This document shows, piece by piece, positions 62,745 to 64,000 of a DNA stretch of 64,000 bases; the first letter of the stretch is position 1; every line of letters starts with the position of its first letter. The notes below the pieces were generated by a model. That model was not told the DNA's origin. It saw only the letters and a list, made by a program, of their open reading frames with translations, and did not search any database. The translations under genes and the position numbers were made by a program. The stretch lies in contig CM017556.1 of assembly GCA_007844125.1 (NCBI GenBank), positions 68,852,860-68,916,859 of the forward strand, written 5' to 3'. This stretch comes from Sinonovacula constricta (lineage: Eukaryota > Mollusca > Bivalvia > Cardiida > Solecurtidae).

Positions 62745-64000
62745 GACCTATGTAACTTCGTCATCATTCACAGCAGCTTGAACACCACCAACAAGCCTAT
62801 GTATAAGTTATAATTATTATGACAGCTACTCCTTTAAATGTTACTATCAATTTGGCACGTTACTTGTTTGTCCTACCGGCATCTGTTGGTTACTCTTTAC
62901 CCTCGTTCTACCGGTATCTCCTGGTAACCCGTCTGCCCTCATCCTGCTGGTATATATAGATATCTTGGTTACTGCTTACTCTCGTCACCTGTGTATTTAC
63001 ACCTCCCTGTTGCTGCTGAACGAAGTCGCTCTTGTGTTAACACTTGATCAATTTTCTAAGTATCGTAACTCTGACTGTTTTGACAATCTATCGCTGAAAT
63101 TTCACCCGTGTGTCATCCTTGATAACTCAAACATTTCATTCACTGGTACTCTAGCAAGCAGATCACCGGATTACAATTACGTGACTATTATAATTTATTA
63201 TTATAGCAACGACTGCTGCGTGCTTTGAATGCTGTCTAAGGGAGACAAGTCTGTTAACAAGTATCTTGTGAAGCTTGATGAGTTACATTCCTTGTTTTAA
63301 AGATGTGATGTTAGCACTCGGCGTTGTCATCTCTTCCTATAAACTGATTATAAAGCAAGTATATTTACGCGCTCATGATAAACTAATATACTAACTTTGT
63401 ACATGGGATTATGTTTAAAACTAGTATGCATTCTATGAGGATTCTGGGTACACACTGTTCACCTACACTACATGTTTAAACATTAATTATAAACAAACTG
63501 ATCGTTTGAACAAATGAATTTCATATTCACATGTCCGCACAAACAAATGACTTGTCAGAACTCACGTAGATTTTTCTTTATTTTATGTCGTTAGCAATGA
63601 TTTCCATATATCCTCACCATGACTAAAATGCCCCTTTCCTTTTTAATATATGATATTGTTTTCAAATTTAGTTGATGAGCTTTTTGTTGTTGTAAAGCTG
63701 AAATTCTCAGGTGGATTTTGCGTTATGTCACCCGTCTATGTGGCACCATTCAAGCGAAGTGAATATGTAGATTTCACGCACCTGTCAACCGCTGCGCATG
63801 TATGGAAATTGTATTGCTATATGATTGGTATGGCGCTCGGAATAAGTGAAAAGTAATTTTTGAAATTGTTAAGAGATGTACAGTAACACACCGAAAATCA
63901 TGTCTAGAGGACAAGTGGAATGTTGGTTTTCTTTGCCGAACAAAATATTAACATGTCAAAATCAATCGGATAATTGTTTATGTCACGCTCTGACTCGCGG
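62745..64000. other. No gene recognised; one short tandem repeat
   Basis: At 62870-62990 three degenerate units of about 36 to 42 bases contain CTACCGG(C/T)AT, CTGGTTAC-like and CCCTCGT segments. The rest is AT-rich with short, unsupported open frames. Confidence 0.5.

Overview
The window looks like nuclear DNA of a bivalve mollusc. It is AT-rich and intron-rich, and it carries a secreted C1q-domain protein gene, an ankyrin/TRP-type cation channel gene, Polinton (Maverick) remnants, a LINE with RNase H, tRNA-derived SINEs and very large tandem arrays. The species cannot be fixed from the sequence alone. Both host genes read on the minus strand.

Layout, left to right. At 2.8-40.8 kb lies a 14-exon partial gene for a six-transmembrane ankyrin/TRP-like channel. 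I rebuilt it exon by exon from splice sites and codon phase; all 13 junctions are phase-compatible, giving about 637 residues. The first and last exons were not found. Its introns hold SINE copies, a dispersed repeat family, a 49-bp minisatellite, a (TA)n tract and a TTAA-flanked element with 16-bp inverted ends. At 41.5-47.6 kb lies a degenerate LINE (zinc-knuckle ORF1; endonuclease, reverse transcriptase, RNase H). At 47.6-53.7 kb two broken copies of a Polinton-type integrase plus capsid-like fragment face each other as 1.9-kb inverted arms. At 54-55.6 kb is a block of odd composition that I cannot identify. At 58.66-60.65 kb is an apparently intact two-exon C1q-domain gene. The right end holds a 21-bp array, a TAG-type microsatellite and a SINE.

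The main discovery is how some introns are built. The 23.3-kb channel intron (14,966-38,235) is almost entirely tandem copies of its own two ends. About 22 kb is a 58-bp satellite whose monomer is the intron's 3' splice site plus the first 24 bases of the next exon. The remaining 1.2 kb is a 48-bp array whose unit is the last bases of the preceding exon plus the 5' splice site. The unrelated C1q gene shows the same thing: a 39-bp array just inside its intron is made of copies of the exon 1 end and its donor site. A third channel intron end carries a 17-bp array beginning about 15 bases from the acceptor. So this genome appears to make satellites from exon-intron junctions, leaving hundreds of decoy splice sites inside the introns. 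I know of no described element class of this kind; whether the phenomenon has been reported would need a literature and genome search.
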